From the NCBI GenBank assembly GCA_005882315.1, contig VBAR01000001.1:197736-261735 (forward strand): DNA of 64,000 nt, in the 5' to 3' direction. A model generated the notes under the pieces. The model was not told where the DNA came from, ran no database searches, and saw only the letters and a program-made list of their open reading frames with translations. Within the stretch, counting starts at the first letter, position 1. Every line of letters starts with the position of its first letter. The translations under genes were made by a program, and so were the position numbers. Of the stretch, positions 62,388 through 64,000 are shown in pieces. The DNA comes from Bacteroidota bacterium. Lineage in GTDB: Bacteria; Bacteroidota; Bacteroidia; Chitinophagales; Chitinophagaceae.

Positions 62388-63776
62388 TCATTTATAAGCT
62401 CTCTTTAACCATTCTTCCGGAACAGGAATAATGCAAATATTCATGCTCCTGTTATCAGCAGATAACATCGCTGATTGAATTTGGATTTTTGTGCCATCAG
62501 GACTCATTGTTGGATGCGGGTGATCTGCTGCAGTTGTTTTATGCCCGGCCGAAAGCAACATCATTTCACTTGTATGCCGGTCAATCAAATAAATATTTCT
62601 TGCAAAATCATCACCTACGGCCCATCGCCCATCTGGTGAAGCACTTACATGCCAGAGGCCACTTCCACTTTTTGTTTGACCTACAATTATCATCTCTCTC
62701 GTACGAAGATTTACAATTCCAAGGCCAGTTGGTTTTTCTCTTGTACCGGAAGGACCCCATGCAGCTTCTTGTCCTGGATTAGCGCCACTCACCGGTGTGC
62801 CTGCTTCAGCAGTTTTATTCGTTCCGGGAATTTTCCGATGACCCATGATCGCAATAGCTACTTCATCTTTACCAGTAACCGCTTCATGTGTTACCCATTC
62901 ATATTCCGATTCGGGATAGAGCGGACGAAGACCTGAACCATCACTCATCACCGTCCATGTACGTTGTGGTGATTTACCGCCGGTCTCCCAGCAAAAAACA
63001 ATTTCGCCACCTACCCATGGATTGGTTTGTATATGCCCGATCTGAAAAGGAACAGAGATGACATATTTTATTTCACCGGTATTTATATTCATGCCTGCAA
63101 TACCATATGGCCCTGCCCCCATATTACGTGGACCAAAATTCTTTTCCAGTTTCGTATCCGGAGCTAAATGCTTTGTTGCTTCTTGCACACCTACACGGAA
63201 ATAAGCCCATTCTTCATCACCATCAAGTGCCATATCACCACCTGCACCTAACTCCTTTGGTGTAGTACCACAAATGCGTTGGTACACATCTCCCTTTTTT
63301 AATGTCCCTGCTTTGCTGTCGGCAAATAATTTTTCAAGATCCACTTCTATAATTTGAACCGGGCTTTGTACACGACGACGAGCTGTATCTCCCGGCGTAG
63401 TTGGGATCGTATCAGTTTTTGGATTACGCATAAAATACAACTTCATTGATTTGCGTGCAATATTCAGCATGCCTGTGTAACCACCTTCTGTAACCTGCAC
63501 AATATCTCCTGTCTTTTCATTCACTGCCATCGCTTCGCCTCTTACACGATTGGATCGAAAAATAAGCCACTGCCCGTCAGATGTCCATTGATTATGTGTT
63601 TGATAAATTTTTGAATCACCGCTTTGTGTGCTGGTAAGAAATAAAAGTTTGGTGCCAGTAACAGGATCAATAACTTCTTTACGTTCAGATGGGAAACGTT
63701 TTCCGATTTGAGCATGAATCGTAACTGACAATAATATTTCTGTAAAAAATATTACGACAACTAAATATTTTTTCAT
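62388..63776 (-). CDS. PL22-like oligogalacturonate lyase family propeller (second copy)
   Basis: The 462-residue exported protein (signal peptide about 1-22, TIHAQ) begins GKRFPSERKEVIDPVTGTKL and shows seven-bladed propeller repeats (THNQWTSDGQWLIFRSN, HVSASPDGRWAVGDD, HPHPTMSPDGTKIQIQS). GHIQTNPWVGGEIVFCWETG with RTWTVMSDGSG, YEWVTHEAVTGKDEVAI and DHPHPTMSPDG correspond in position to the metal-binding blocks of PL22. It is much diverged from the copy at 58453, so oligogalacturonate lyase activity is likely but not certain; a plain PD40-type propeller is the alternative. It follows the GH39-like gene by 25 bases. Confidence 0.75.
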   Translation of the reverse strand: MKKYLVVVIFFTEILLSVTIHAQIGKRFPSERKEVIDPVTGTKLLFLTSTQSGDSKIYQTHNQWTSDGQWLIFRSNRVRGEAMAVNEKTGDIVQVTEGGYTGMLNIARKSMKLYFMRNPKTDTIPTTPGDTARRRVQSPVQIIEVDLEKLFADSKAGTLKKGDVYQRICGTTPKELGAGGDMALDGDEEWAYFRVGVQEATKHLAPDTKLEKNFGPRNMGAGPYGIAGMNINTGEIKYVISVPFQIGHIQTNPWVGGEIVFCWETGGKSPQRTWTVMSDGSGLRPLYPESEYEWVTHEAVTGKDEVAIAIMGHRKIPGTNKTAEAGTPVSGANPGQEAAWGPSGTREKPTGLGIVNLRTREMIIVGQTKSGSGLWHVSASPDGRWAVGDDFARNIYLIDRHTSEMMLLSAGHKTTAADHPHPTMSPDGTKIQIQSAMLSADNRSMNICIIPVPEEWLKRAYK

Positions 63777-63801
63777 TGTGAAAAATTTTTATTTGATTAA
63801 A

Positions 63802-64000
63802 TCACCAATCCAGCTTTAGCAAAGAAACTCCCTGTTGCGGTAATGATATACTTAATGATAGTTTACCTGATATAACTTTTAATTTTTCAGATTTGCCGAT
63901 CGTTTGTAACTGGCCTGCCTTTTCTAATGTTGAAATCTGTTCTGCAGTCGGACTTTGCGGCGAACCCATTTTCTTCCACACTTCATATGAATTGCTGTGT
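63802..64000 (-). CDS. GH39-family beta-xylosidase-like protein, 3' end only
   Basis: The last 65 residues before a TGA at 63804-63802 can be read to the window edge. They include HSNSYEVWKKMGSPQSP, TAEQISTLEKAGQLQ and end LPQQGVSLLKLDW. The pattern NSY..W..MGSPQ.PT..Q...LEKAGQLQ and a final QGVSLLxLxW matches the C-terminal beta-sandwich of GH39 beta-xylosidases. The catalytic barrel lies outside the window. It is the most upstream visible gene of the minus-strand segment, and with GH115 it hints that xylan-like decorations are also degraded. Confidence 0.72.
   Translation of the reverse strand, partial: HSNSYEVWKKMGSPQSPTAEQISTLEKAGQLQTIGKSEKLKVISGKLSLSISLPQQGVSLLKLDW

Overview
Organism. 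The window looks like a chromosome segment of a Bacteroidota bacterium, probably close to Chitinophagaceae. Reasons: a SusC/SusD pair, PorP/SprF proteins and type IX secretion (T9SS) sorting domains of types A and B, promoters of the TAnnTTTG type, few Shine-Dalgarno sequences, many TTG/GTG starts and an AT-rich sequence. I see no tRNA, rRNA, CRISPR array, transposase or phage gene. Layout 1-22988 (housekeeping and envelope). It opens with the 3' end of a T9SS type B protein followed by a PorP/SprF protein, then an aquaporin diverging from a peroxiredoxin, a tiny protein that is little more than a T9SS type A sorting domain, a small unknown protein, an RlmI-like rRNA methyltransferase diverging from grpE-dnaJ, a VWA protein, hpt, a glucosaminidase with LysM repeats, an O-methyltransferase, two LOG-family proteins around a sodium/solute symporter, two small envelope proteins, a second PorP/SprF plus large PKD/type B protein pair, recG, and a MraY/WecA-type glycosyltransferase. 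Layout 22997-64000 (one large polysaccharide utilization locus, PUL). Almost everything lies on the minus strand. Segment one (39293 down to 22997) encodes a DUF4114-DUF1080 protein, an Ldh/YiaK-type dehydrogenase, a GH43-like enzyme, a GH28, a PL11 rhamnogalacturonan lyase, two CE12 acetylesterases, an unassigned six-hairpin glycosidase-like protein, GH105, GH2 and a sulfatase. An AraC-type regulator (39459-40325, plus strand) sits between this segment and susD-susC. Segment two (64000 down to 45435) encodes a GH39 fragment, two PL22-like oligogalacturonate lyases, two GH43 enzymes, GH106, another GH43-like propeller, GH115, GH2 and a DUF4450 glycosidase-like protein. How it works together (inference). 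The set fits pectin with rhamnogalacturonan I side chains: PL11, GH28 and CE12 open and deacetylate the backbone; GH105, GH106 and PL22 process oligosaccharides; GH43 and GH2 enzymes trim arabinan/galactan; SusCD imports. The sulfatase, GH115 and GH39 imply extra decorations or a second glycan such as glucuronoarabinoxylan or arabinogalactan. Main observation. Four PUL transcription-unit heads (susC, GH28, GH105, PL22) carry a direct repeat CAGGA-N5-CAGGA (three exact, one with a degenerate box) about 50 bp upstream of the start codon and always 22-23 bp upstream of a -7-like box. This looks like one shared activator operator, most simply for the local AraC-type protein. Other notable items: recG has no ordinary start codon at its conserved N-terminus and is preceded by two interleaved inverted repeats; several dispersed palindromic repeats occur in the PUL, and three of them form part of coding sequence.
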